This document shows positions 1-5,072 of a stretch of 5,072 nucleotides of DNA, one piece after another. The stretch comes from Crocinitomicaceae bacterium (GTDB taxonomy: Bacteria > Bacteroidota > Bacteroidia > Flavobacteriales_D > Sanyastnellaceae). The position numbers and the translations under genes were made by a program. Numbering within the stretch: the first letter of the stretch is position 1; each line of letters starts with the position of its first letter. The notes beneath the pieces were generated by a model that was given only the letters and a program-made list of their open reading frames with translations, was not told the DNA's origin and ran no database searches. The stretch is from contig JADLBA010000292.1 of assembly GCA_020848015.1 (NCBI GenBank), positions 1 to 5,072 of the forward strand, in the 5' to 3' direction.

Positions 1-171
1 ATCATCGAACCGCTGAACCTCGGGCTCTTCACCGTTTACTTTTATTGTGTTTCCGCGTGCAACTATTTTCAGTTTCGGAAATCGGGAACACAACAATTTG
101 AATTTTGAATTTCCGGGGCCGAATAACTCCAGTGGGTCAATGGCCGGAATCAGGATTTCTTTTTCTATCAA
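1..171 (-). CDS. phoH: PhoH family ATPase, N-terminal fragment (runs off the left edge)
   Basis: The reverse strand encodes the first 57 residues of a PhoH-like protein, a cytoplasmic P-loop ATPase family linked to RNA metabolism or phosphate stress. What is visible is the N-terminal region before the ATPase domain: IDPLELFG at residues 11-18, then FPKLKIVARGN at 31-41 and IKVNGEE at 43-49, a pattern I recognise from Bacteroidota PhoH. The Walker motifs lie outside the window. No in-frame ATG or GTG exists between the left edge and the CAT codons at 253-258. The chosen start is therefore TTG at 169-171, which places the IDPLELFG motif at the same distance from the start as in family members I recall. 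An ATG start at 256-258 is possible but would overlap the divergent gene by 11 bases and add 29 residues with no family match. Identity is fairly sure; the start is less so. Confidence 0.85.
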   Translation of the reverse strand, partial: MIEKEILIPAIDPLELFGPGNSKFKLLCSRFPKLKIVARGNTIKVNGEEPEVQRFDD

Positions 172-182
172 GGTTGAAAACT

Positions 183-190
183 TATGTTTG
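183..190 (+). promoter_or_regulatory. Candidate Bacteroidota -7 promoter element for the DUF62-ABM-gldF cluster
   Basis: TATGTTTG matches the Bacteroidota primary sigma -7 consensus TAnnTTTG exactly. It lies in the 76-base divergent gap between phoH and the DUF62 gene and would give a leader of about 50 bases. No good -33 TTTG/TTG lies at the expected distance of about 19-21 bases upstream; the region there is only T-rich (156-165). A second exact match, TAGCTTTG at 234-241, sits almost on the start codon. The call rests on the motif and its position only. Confidence 0.3.
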
Positions 191-247
191 TGGGGATCGT
201 TAGGGCTACGAATATATTGAAATTTGTGTCCGATAGCTTTGTCTTTT

Positions 248-1045
248 ATGGCCATCATTACTCTCATATCTGACTTGGGCACTACCGATCACTACGTAGC
301 TGCTGTAAAAGCCTCAATTTACAGCATAATACCTCAGGCGAACGTCGTTGATATTTCGCACCATATCAGCCCATTTGACATTCATGAAGCAGCATTTCTC
401 CTTGGCAGTGTCTGGAGGCAATTTCCATTAGGCTCGGTACATATTATCGGCATCAATTCGGAAATTAAAACCAATCAGATTCAGGTAGTGGTTCAGTATA
501 TGGGACATTATTTTATCGGTGCTGACAATGGAATTTTTTCCTTGCTGCTCGATGAAATTCCGGAAGATATTTTCGAGATCACGCTTGATCAGGGCAGCGA
601 CTGGGCGTTTCCAATGAAAGGGGTTTTTGCCACTGCCGCTGCTCACCTTGCACGCGGCGGTGCACCTGAATTTCTCGGCAAACGCACACATACATTGAAG
701 TATGTACTCCCTTCAAAACCATCTATAGATGAGAGCAGTGTCGTGGGGCATATTGTACACATTGATCATTACGGGAATCTCTATACCAATATTAAACGGG
801 AAACGTTCGATATCGCCTGCCGGGGGCGGGATTTCAAAATTGAACTCACCCGGCACCGTTATTCAATCAACCGGATCAGTCATTCATTTTCAGACGTTCA
901 AGTGGCAGAACAGGTAGCCTTGTGGGCGACCAACGACTACCTGCTGCTGGCTATGAATGCCTCTACCGTTGGCTACGGCGGAGGAGCAGCTAAACTATGG
1001 GGAATGGAAAAAAAAGATCATGTCAGAATTATTTTTATTGACTGA
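248..1045 (+). CDS. DUF62 / SAM hydrolase (SAM hydroxide adenosyltransferase) family protein with altered catalytic residues
   Basis: A 265-residue protein of the DUF62 family, related to fluorinase and chlorinase. Characterised members hydrolyse S-adenosylmethionine to adenosine and L-methionine. Family landmarks are the N-terminal TLISDLGTTDHYV (residues 5-17, equivalent to the TDFG substrate loop), VVDISHHI at 33-40, GHYFIGADNGIFSL at 86-99, FATAAAHLARGG at 127-138, and the C-terminal-domain signature IDHYGNLYTNI at 172-182. The length is normal for the family. The start is ATG 248 because family members begin MxIITLTTD; a TTG at 224 in the same frame would add eight unmatched residues. 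The catalytic Asp, Arg and His of canonical members appear to be Asn70, Gln77 and Pro122 here, so SAM hydrolysis should not be assumed. The gene is divergent from phoH, and the ABM gene follows after 23 bases, probably on the same transcript. Confidence 0.9.
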   Translation: MAIITLISDLGTTDHYVAAVKASIYSIIPQANVVDISHHISPFDIHEAAFLLGSVWRQFPLGSVHIIGINSEIKTNQIQVVVQYMGHYFIGADNGIFSLLLDEIPEDIFEITLDQGSDWAFPMKGVFATAAAHLARGGAPEFLGKRTHTLKYVLPSKPSIDESSVVGHIVHIDHYGNLYTNIKRETFDIACRGRDFKIELTRHRYSINRISHSFSDVQVAEQVALWATNDYLLLAMNASTVGYGGGAAKLWGMEKKDHVRIIFID

Positions 1046-1068
1046 AACCAGCATTGAATTTATTTAAA

Positions 1069-1365
1069 ATGGTAATACGGATTGTTAAGATGACTTTCAG
1101 GAATGACCAATGCGAGACTTTTCTCGCCCTGTTCAATCAATACAAGGATCATATAAGGGCTTCGGAAGGATGTTCATATCTCGAACTCTTGAGAGAAGAA
1201 AAAGTAGGAAATATCTTTTTCACTTATAGTCACTGGTTATATGCCGCTGATCTTGAAAAATACCGCCGTTCAACCATCTTTGCAGAAGTATGGCCTCGCA
1301 CCAGGGAGCTTTTTGCCGCTCCTGCAGAAGCATGGACATCAGAGTGCATTGTACAACTACCATAG
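1069..1365 (+). CDS. Antibiotic biosynthesis monooxygenase (ABM) fold protein, putative quinol monooxygenase
   Basis: A 98-residue cytoplasmic protein of the dimeric alpha-beta barrel (ferredoxin-like) superfamily. Visible landmarks are the first strand VIRIVKMTF (residues 2-10), a helix with FLALFNQYKDHIR (18-30), GCSYLELLRE (34-43), the strand NIFFTYSHW (48-56), LEKYRRSTIFAEVW (62-75) and LFAAPAEAW (81-89). The last block is typical of small Bacteroidota ABM proteins. ATG 1069 fits the usual start, with strand one beginning at residue 2; an in-frame TTG at 1054 would add five residues. Members range from YgiN-type quinol monooxygenases to proteins of unknown substrate, and nothing here identifies the substrate. 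It sits 23 bases after the DUF62 gene and 11 bases before gldF, suggesting co-transcription. Family is sure; function is not. Confidence 0.85.
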   Translation: MVIRIVKMTFRNDQCETFLALFNQYKDHIRASEGCSYLELLREEKVGNIFFTYSHWLYAADLEKYRRSTIFAEVWPRTRELFAAPAEAWTSECIVQLP

Positions 1366-1376
1366 TTTTATCTGAT

Positions 1377-2108
1377 ATGTTTGCGCTATTGAAAAAAGAG
1401 ATTCGAGCCTTTCTGAGTTCGCTTATTGGTTACGTCGTAATTGCTGTTTTCCTGCTGGTAACAGGTCTTTTCATGTGGATTTTTCCCGGCGACACCAATG
1501 TACTGGAAATGGGATTTGCCAATATTGACACCTTGTTTTACATATCTCCCTGGGTTTTCCTTTTCCTGATCCCCGCCATCACGATGCGCTCATTTGCAGA
1601 AGAGAGAAGGTTGGGAACTATTGAGTTACTTTTTACAAAGCCGGTTTCTGATATGCAGATCATCCTTGCAAAATATTTTGCCGGGTTATTTTTAGTTGTT
1701 ATCGCGCTGCTGCCCACCTTATTGTATTTCTTCACGGTTTATCAACTGGGAAATCCAGTGGGGAATATTGATACAGGAGGTACCTGGGGATCCTATATCG
1801 GATTAATATTACTGGCGGCAGCTTATGTAGCAATCGGTATTTTTTCATCAAGTGTAACAGATAACCAGATCGTCTCATTTCTTCTGGCCGCCATTATCAG
1901 CTTTTTGATGTACAGCGGTTTTCAGGCTATCGGTGATTTTAATGTACTCGGCAGATTCGACAATTTTGTTATCCAACTCGGAATACAGGATCACTATACA
2001 GGGCTCAGTCTTGGCCTTATTGATTCGCGCGATCTGGTTTATTTTGTCGCGCTGATAACATTTTTTCTTCTTATTACTAAAACAGTGCTTCAGAGCAGGA
2101 GATGGTGA
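1377..2108 (+). CDS. gldF: Gliding motility ABC transporter permease GldF
   Basis: A 243-residue integral inner-membrane protein matching GldF, the permease of the GldA-GldF-GldG ABC transporter of Bacteroidota, which is connected with gliding but absent from some gliding species. Six hydrophobic segments can be read at about 15-36, 54-70, 100-122, 138-160, 164-186 and 219-238. Recognisable blocks are FLSSLIGYVVIAVFLL (12-27), LIPAITMRSFAEER (64-77, the cytoplasmic loop motif of ABC-2 type permeases), GTIELLFTKPVSD (80-92) and GSYIGL (138-143). ATG 1377 is chosen because GldF proteins begin MFA(I/L)xKxEI; the same frame is open upstream to an ATG at 1290, but that lies inside the ABM gene. 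The gap to the ABM stop is 11 bases. Length is normal and the protein looks intact. gldG is not downstream: the next gene lies on the opposite strand. Confidence 0.92.
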   Translation: MFALLKKEIRAFLSSLIGYVVIAVFLLVTGLFMWIFPGDTNVLEMGFANIDTLFYISPWVFLFLIPAITMRSFAEERRLGTIELLFTKPVSDMQIILAKYFAGLFLVVIALLPTLLYFFTVYQLGNPVGNIDTGGTWGSYIGLILLAAAYVAIGIFSSSVTDNQIVSFLLAAIISFLMYSGFQAIGDFNVLGRFDNFVIQLGIQDHYTGLSLGLIDSRDLVYFVALITFFLLITKTVLQSRRW

Positions 2109-2139
2109 AATGATGCAAGTAATTTTTTCCTGCTTTTTT

Positions 2140-2484
2140 TCAGTTGGGATTAATATCAGCGAAGGGATACTTTTGTTCGTACAGTATTTCGAGCAGCGTT
2201 CTGAAAGCTTGGCATTTTTTTCCAAATTTTTTTGTATGCTTCTGCTGTAATGCCCCGGCATAATCGCTCTGATAGAGATTATAATCTTCCATACTTCTGC
2301 ATAAGTACTGGACAGCATAGGTAATACCGCCATCTTCGTAGGCATGAACCCTGCATATCCTGTTCTCGATAAACATTCCTGTCCTCATTACATCGGGAAT
2401 ATGGACTTCCTTCATCCATTCGAGCCATTCTTTGTGCACATCCTCATCCACGCTCACTGTTACATTATAAAGCACTTTATTCAT
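2140..2484 (-). CDS. DUF4286 family protein, function unknown
   Basis: A 114-residue soluble protein of the DUF4286 type. It probably adopts a ferredoxin-like alpha-beta fold resembling ABM domains; that is an inference from its size and pattern. Visible blocks are LYNVTVSVDEDVHKEWLEWM (residues 5-24), HIPDVMRTGMF (28-38), GGITYAVQYLC (52-62) and FGKKCQAFRTLLEIL (87-101), all typical of the family as I know it. The start is ATG 2482-2484; the frame stays open ten codons further upstream, but families of this type begin at the Met before the first strand. It converges with gldF, leaving 31 bases between the two stops, and is divergent from the membrane-protein gene at 2653. No catalytic motif or partner is apparent. 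Confidence 0.8.
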   Translation of the reverse strand: MNKVLYNVTVSVDEDVHKEWLEWMKEVHIPDVMRTGMFIENRICRVHAYEDGGITYAVQYLCRSMEDYNLYQSDYAGALQQKHTKKFGKKCQAFRTLLEILYEQKYPFADINPN

Positions 2485-2628
2485 CCGGCCAATATGCAAC
2501 AAAAAAAAGAACAATCCCTCCGCCTCTATGGTTCGTTTTTCTCAGAATTTTACTCTGGATTCTCTTTTTTCCATAATGACCTGAGTATAAATGTTCCCCT
2601 TCAGAAGGAAAAACCGGCAAGACATTAT

Positions 2629-2636
2629 TAGATTTG
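2629..2636 (+). promoter_or_regulatory. Candidate Bacteroidota -7 element for the membrane-protein gene
   Basis: TAGATTTG matches TAnnTTTG exactly and lies 16 bases before the ATG at 2653, which predicts a short leader of about 10 bases. No convincing TTTG or TTG lies at the usual -33 distance. The divergent gap 2485-2652 is A/T-rich and holds nothing else I can support. I found no CAAAnnTA (a reverse-strand -7 element) for the leftward gene. Confidence 0.35.
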
Positions 2637-2652
2637 ACAAAATATTCTCTTT

Positions 2653-3096
2653 ATGATAACAGGAATTACACATCTTCATTCGGTGCTGAGATGGGTCGCC
2701 ATCGTACTGATGATAGCTACTATGATTGATAGCCTTGTACGTATGTACAAACCATTCAATGATAAAGACCGGAAGCTCGCGTTGTTTGCTATGATCACCA
2801 TGCATATTCAGTTATTGCTGGGTTTGGCTTTATATATCCCTTTTGTAACAAGGGTATTATCAGAAGGACAGCTCATCATGAAAAATCCGTTCAACCGTTT
2901 TTACATTGTAGAACATCTGCTCGGTATGGTGCTCGCTATTACAATCATAACCATTGGTTATATGCGTTCTAAACGACAGTCGGAACAGTGGGCCAAACAC
3001 AGGATGATTTTTTTCTATTACCTGATAGGATTTTTAGTCATTCTCGCTTCCATTCCGTGGCCATTCCGTGATGTAGTGGGGCGTGGCTGGATATAA
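2653..3096 (+). CDS. Small four-helix membrane protein ('cytochrome B'-like, Bacteroidota)
   Basis: A 147-residue polytopic membrane protein with four hydrophobic segments at about 10-30, 42-66, 83-103 and 117-135. Landmarks are HLHSVLRW (residues 7-14), DRKLALFAMITMHIQLLLGL (39-58), NPFNRFYIVEHLLGM (78-92), TIGYMRSKRQ (100-109) and the end motif IPWPFR (134-139). I recognise this as a Bacteroidota family often auto-annotated 'cytochrome B' without biochemical proof. Histidines His7, His9, His51 and His88 lie in or near the membrane helices and could serve as heme ligands, but the sequence alone does not show heme binding. The ATG start is directly followed by the family N-terminus. No terminator follows, so it may be co-transcribed with hflX 223 bases downstream. 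Confidence 0.75.
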   Translation: MITGITHLHSVLRWVAIVLMIATMIDSLVRMYKPFNDKDRKLALFAMITMHIQLLLGLALYIPFVTRVLSEGQLIMKNPFNRFYIVEHLLGMVLAITIITIGYMRSKRQSEQWAKHRMIFFYYLIGFLVILASIPWPFRDVVGRGWI

Positions 3097-3107
3097 TTAT
3101 TCATCTC

Positions 3108-3323
3108 TTGCCGGTCATTGGTATTATTTTTCTTTTCACGCGCTTTTTTTTATCCTGTGAATATCAGAATAAAAAGGCGCCCAATCTCAACCCTAAAGAG
3201 CTGATAATTCCTGAAATTATTGCACGGTTGAATGCCCCTATATGCAGTTTTTATGGCATATTCACAATACGCTCACACGTTCAAAAACTATTGGTTTTGT
3301 GCTATTACAGTGTTGCTAAATGA
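3108..3323 (+). other. Doubtful short ORF upstream of and overlapping hflX
   Basis: The gap between the membrane-protein gene and hflX holds a 71-codon open frame from TTG 3108. Its TGA overlaps the hflX ATG by four bases (ATGA), an arrangement compatible with translational coupling. The predicted product starts with a hydrophobic stretch ending in FLSCEYQNKK (residues 14-23), which faintly resembles a lipoprotein signal. However, the position three before the Cys is Phe rather than Leu, no basic residues precede the hydrophobic stretch, and there is no ATG or GTG start. The rest matches nothing I recognise. It could equally be a random open frame or an untranslated leader of hflX. Confidence 0.2.
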
Positions 3324-4543
3324 CAAAACTTCACTCCACTTTCCGCTCAAGAGAAACATGCGTTCTAGTAGGAATTGTAACCCGTCAACAATCGCACGAG
3401 CAACTAGATGAATATCTTGACGAGCTTTCATTTCTTGCAGAAACTGCTGATGCTATAGCGGTAAAGAGATTCTGGCAGCAACTGGATCATCCTGACAGCC
3501 GCACCTTTGTCGGTGCCGGTAAGGTGGAGGAAATAAGAAATTTCGTTAATGAAAACGAAATAGATATGGTAATTTTTGATGATGAGTTGACACCATCGCA
3601 GTTGAGAAATCTCGAAAATATCTTCAACAAGGAAGAAAAAACAATCAAGATACTCGATCGCAACAACCTGATACTCGACATTTTTGCCAGCCGTGCCCGG
3701 ACTGCTCATGCCAAAACACAAGTTGAACTTGCACAATATGAATACTTGTTGCCGCGTCTCACGAGGATGTGGAGCCACCTTGAACGTCAGAAAGGAGGGA
3801 TTGGCATGAGAGGGCCTGGTGAACAGGAAATCGAAACCGACCGAAGGATCATTCGGGATCGAATCTCGCGGTTGAAAAAAGAACTCGAGGTCATTGACCG
3901 GCAAAAGTCAACACAGCGCGGCAACCGCGGGGAAATGGTGCGGGTAGCACTGGTGGGATATACCAATGCCGGCAAAAGCACACTGATGAATCTTCTCAGC
4001 AAAAGTGAGGTATTCGCGGAAAATAAACTATTTGCAACGCTTGACACAACGGTCAGAAAAGTAGTGTTGAAAAATCTTCCTTTCCTTCTGAGTGATACCG
4101 TAGGGTTCATCAGGAAACTGCCACACCAACTGATCGAATCGTTTAAAAGCACACTGGACGAAGTCAGAGAAGCAGACATACTTGTGCACATAGTAGATAT
4201 TTCGCATCCGCAGTTTGAAGATCACTACAACGTGGTGAACGAGACTCTTCATTCCATTGGCGGAGGAGACAAGCCTGTGATTCTGGTATTCAATAAGATT
4301 GATGCATTTAGTTATATACAGAAAGAAGAAGATGACCTCTCGCCGGTAAAAAAGGAGAATCTTTCGCTCGACGAAATGAGGCAAACATGGATGGCGCGGA
4401 TGGCCGACAAAGATGTGTTGTTCATTTCAGCAATTGCAAAAATCAATATTGAAGTGCTGCGAGAATTGTTATACGAAAGGGTCAAAGCCATTCATATCAA
4501 ACGTTACCCCTATAACAATCTAATATTCCCTGATGTGGTCTAA
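3320..4543 (+). CDS. hflX: GTPase HflX, ribosome-associated
   Basis: A 407-residue cytoplasmic GTPase of the Obg-HflX group. Family knowledge: HflX binds the 50S subunit and splits stalled or stress-arrested ribosomes. The N-terminal HflX domain shows DELSFLAETA (residues 34-43), TFVGAGKVEEI (62-72), FDDELTPSQLRNLE (86-99) and LILDIFASRARTAHAKTQVELA (117-138). The linker signature GGIGMRGPGEQEIETDRR is at 159-176. The G domain has G1 GYTNAGKST (213-221), G2 around DTTVR (242-246), G3 DTVGF (259-263), G4 NKID (325-328) and G5 SAIAK (370-374). All nucleotide-binding motifs are intact. The long segment between G4 and G5, including DDLSPVKKENLS, resembles other Bacteroidota HflX. A TAA directly precedes the ATG in frame, so ATG 3320 is the earliest possible start. 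An intrinsic terminator follows 40 bases after the stop. Confidence 0.96.
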   Translation: MTKLHSTFRSRETCVLVGIVTRQQSHEQLDEYLDELSFLAETADAIAVKRFWQQLDHPDSRTFVGAGKVEEIRNFVNENEIDMVIFDDELTPSQLRNLENIFNKEEKTIKILDRNNLILDIFASRARTAHAKTQVELAQYEYLLPRLTRMWSHLERQKGGIGMRGPGEQEIETDRRIIRDRISRLKKELEVIDRQKSTQRGNRGEMVRVALVGYTNAGKSTLMNLLSKSEVFAENKLFATLDTTVRKVVLKNLPFLLSDTVGFIRKLPHQLIESFKSTLDEVREADILVHIVDISHPQFEDHYNVVNETLHSIGGGDKPVILVFNKIDAFSYIQKEEDDLSPVKKENLSLDEMRQTWMARMADKDVLFISAIAKINIEVLRELLYERVKAIHIKRYPYNNLIFPDVV

Positions 4544-4582
4544 CTCGTAAACAGTTTTTTTATGCGACGGAAAAGTATCTGG

Positions 4583-4607
4583 AAAAGGCAGTGAAGCCTT
4601 TTTTTTT
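4583..4607 (+). terminator. Intrinsic terminator after hflX
   Basis: A 7-bp stem AAAAGGC (4583-4589) and GCCTTTT (4596-4602) closes a loop AGTGAA, and the T run extends unbroken from 4599 to 4607. This is a standard rho-independent terminator, 40 bases after the hflX stop. It separates hflX from the aminotransferase gene. Confidence 0.85.
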
Positions 4608-4665
4608 GTATTTCTTTATTACCTAAAACATACTCATTCTTCGCCGCAGGAGCCGCTGATTTTCT

Positions 4666-4673
4666 TATTTTTG
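4666..4673 (+). promoter_or_regulatory. Bacteroidota -7 promoter element for the aminotransferase gene
   Basis: TATTTTTG followed by C is an exact match to TAnnTTTG and resembles many Bacteroidota promoters. A possible weak -33 element, TTCG at 4640-4643, lies 22 bases upstream. The element sits after the hflX terminator, and transcription should start near 4678-4680, giving a leader of about 35 bases before the ATG at 4713. Confidence 0.5.
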
Positions 4674-4674
4674 C

Positions 4675-4695
4675 CCCTTTCCCGAAGGGCGGGAA
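4675..4695 (+). other. GC-rich leader sequence with two mutually exclusive hairpins
   Basis: CCCTT (4675-4679) can pair with AAGGG (4685-4689) across loop TCCCG. Alternatively TTCCC (4679-4683) can pair with GGGAA (4691-4695) across a 7-base loop. The two stems share bases, so only one can form at a time. The site falls at or just after the predicted transcription start of the aminotransferase gene. Both stems are only five pairs, so this may be chance; no known riboswitch is recognised. Confidence 0.3.
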
Positions 4696-4712
4696 GTAAC
4701 CAAGATTACTAC

Positions 4713-5072
4713 ATGAGCACAAGCAACGCATTTTCAGCAATAACTGCAACAACCGATACTAATCTTCCATTGTCAAAAATGGCCGACAACCTGACCGGTT
4801 CTGAGATCATTAAGCTCGGAGGTCAAATACGAGAGAGGATCGCCCGTGGAGAAAAAGTATTCAACTACACAATCGGAGATTTTGATCCTAAAATCTTTCC
4901 GATACCGGTTGCCCTGAAAGAAGAGATCATTCAGTGCTATGAAGAGGGGCTGACCAACTATCCCGCTGCCAACGGAAATCCGGAACTCAGGGAAAGCGTC
5001 AGCAAACTGATTCGTTCATTTCAACAGCTTGACTACTCTCCCGATGAAGTATTGATTGCAGGTGGAGCCCGC
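4713..5072 (+). CDS. Class I/II PLP-dependent aminotransferase, N-terminal part (cut by the window end)
   Basis: The first 120 residues of a fold-type I, aspartate-aminotransferase-like enzyme are present; the frame is open to the last base. Visible blocks are LSKMADNLTGSEIIKLGGQI (20-39), GEKVFNYTIGDFDPKIFPIP (46-65, the substrate-binding N-terminal loop), TNYPAANGNPELRESV (81-96, equivalent to the YxxxxGxxxLR motif) and EVLIAGGAR (112-120), which leads into the PLP-phosphate-binding turn. The PLP lysine and the arginine that binds the substrate carboxylate lie beyond the edge, so the amino-acid substrate cannot be named. Start ATG 4713 gives a Ser/Thr/Ala-rich extension of about 20 residues before the conserved region. 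An in-frame ATG at 4779 falls inside the LSKMA block and is too late to retain it. The gene has its own promoter candidate and is separated from hflX by a terminator. Confidence 0.9.
   Translation, partial: MSTSNAFSAITATTDTNLPLSKMADNLTGSEIIKLGGQIRERIARGEKVFNYTIGDFDPKIFPIPVALKEEIIQCYEEGLTNYPAANGNPELRESVSKLIRSFQQLDYSPDEVLIAGGAR

Noticed and set aside
1290..1376. 29-codon N-terminal extension of GldF
   Set aside because: It overlaps the ABM coding region in another frame and has no similarity to GldF N-termini; ATG 1377 gives the family start.
2109..2139. T-rich gap between the convergent gldF and DUF4286 genes as a bidirectional terminator
   Set aside because: There are T runs at 2122-2127 and 2134-2140, but I can pair no stem longer than three bases in front of them, so no intrinsic terminator can be supported.
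2534..2569. Possible hairpin AGAAT/ATTCT followed by a T run
   Set aside because: The stem is five A/T-rich pairs with a long loop, in a divergent promoter region where no rightward gene ends; a terminator is not supported.
2344..2631. Rightward 95-codon open frame opposite the DUF4286 gene
   Set aside because: It is mostly antisense to a recognisable protein family, then runs through the A/T-rich intergenic gap, and has no recognisable motif.
3051..3070. Near-tandem repeat of CATTCCGTG
   Set aside because: It lies inside the conserved IPWPFR end motif of the membrane protein and is explained by the coding sequence; there are only two copies.
3787..4191. Leftward open frames within hflX
   Set aside because: They are antisense to a strongly conserved GTPase coding region and their low-complexity Ser/Leu/Arg composition is typical of shadow frames.
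4540..4752. Leftward 70-codon open frame across the hflX-aminotransferase gap
   Set aside because: It runs antisense through the terminator, promoter element and aminotransferase start, and its product resembles no family.

Overview
The window looks like ordinary chromosomal sequence of a Bacteroidota bacterium. My guess is the Chitinophagia/Sphingobacteriia side, but this rests only on remembered similarity of the proteins. Supporting signs are the gliding ABC-transporter permease GldF, a DUF4286 protein, Bacteroidota-style HflX and PhoH sequences, matches to the Bacteroidota -7 promoter consensus TAnnTTTG upstream of several genes, and weak or absent Shine-Dalgarno sequences. I see no insertion sequence, phage gene, tRNA, rRNA or CRISPR array.

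Left part (1-2108): the start of phoH runs leftward out of the window. Divergent from it is a tight rightward cluster of three genes: a DUF62/SAM-hydrolase-fold protein, a small antibiotic-biosynthesis-monooxygenase (ABM) fold protein and gldF. The gaps of 23 and 11 bases suggest one transcript. As I remember them, phoH, DUF62, ABM and gldF are common neighbours in Bacteroidota. gldG, the usual partner of gldF, is not present downstream.

Middle part (2109-3319): a leftward DUF4286 gene converges on gldF. It is followed by a rightward gene for a four-helix membrane protein of the kind often labelled 'cytochrome B' in Bacteroidota. A 223-base gap then holds one doubtful short ORF that overlaps the hflX start by four bases.

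Right part (3320-5072): hflX (ribosome-associated GTPase) is complete and is followed by a clear intrinsic terminator. Next come a near-perfect Bacteroidota -7 promoter element, a GC-rich leader that can form two competing hairpins, and the first 120 codons of a class I/II PLP-dependent aminotransferase cut by the window end.

The genes do not form one pathway. The only functional grouping is the cluster around gldF, and its link to motility is inference. I found no convincing undescribed system. The best leads are the apparent loss of all three canonical catalytic residues in the DUF62 protein and the gldF gene without an adjacent gldG.
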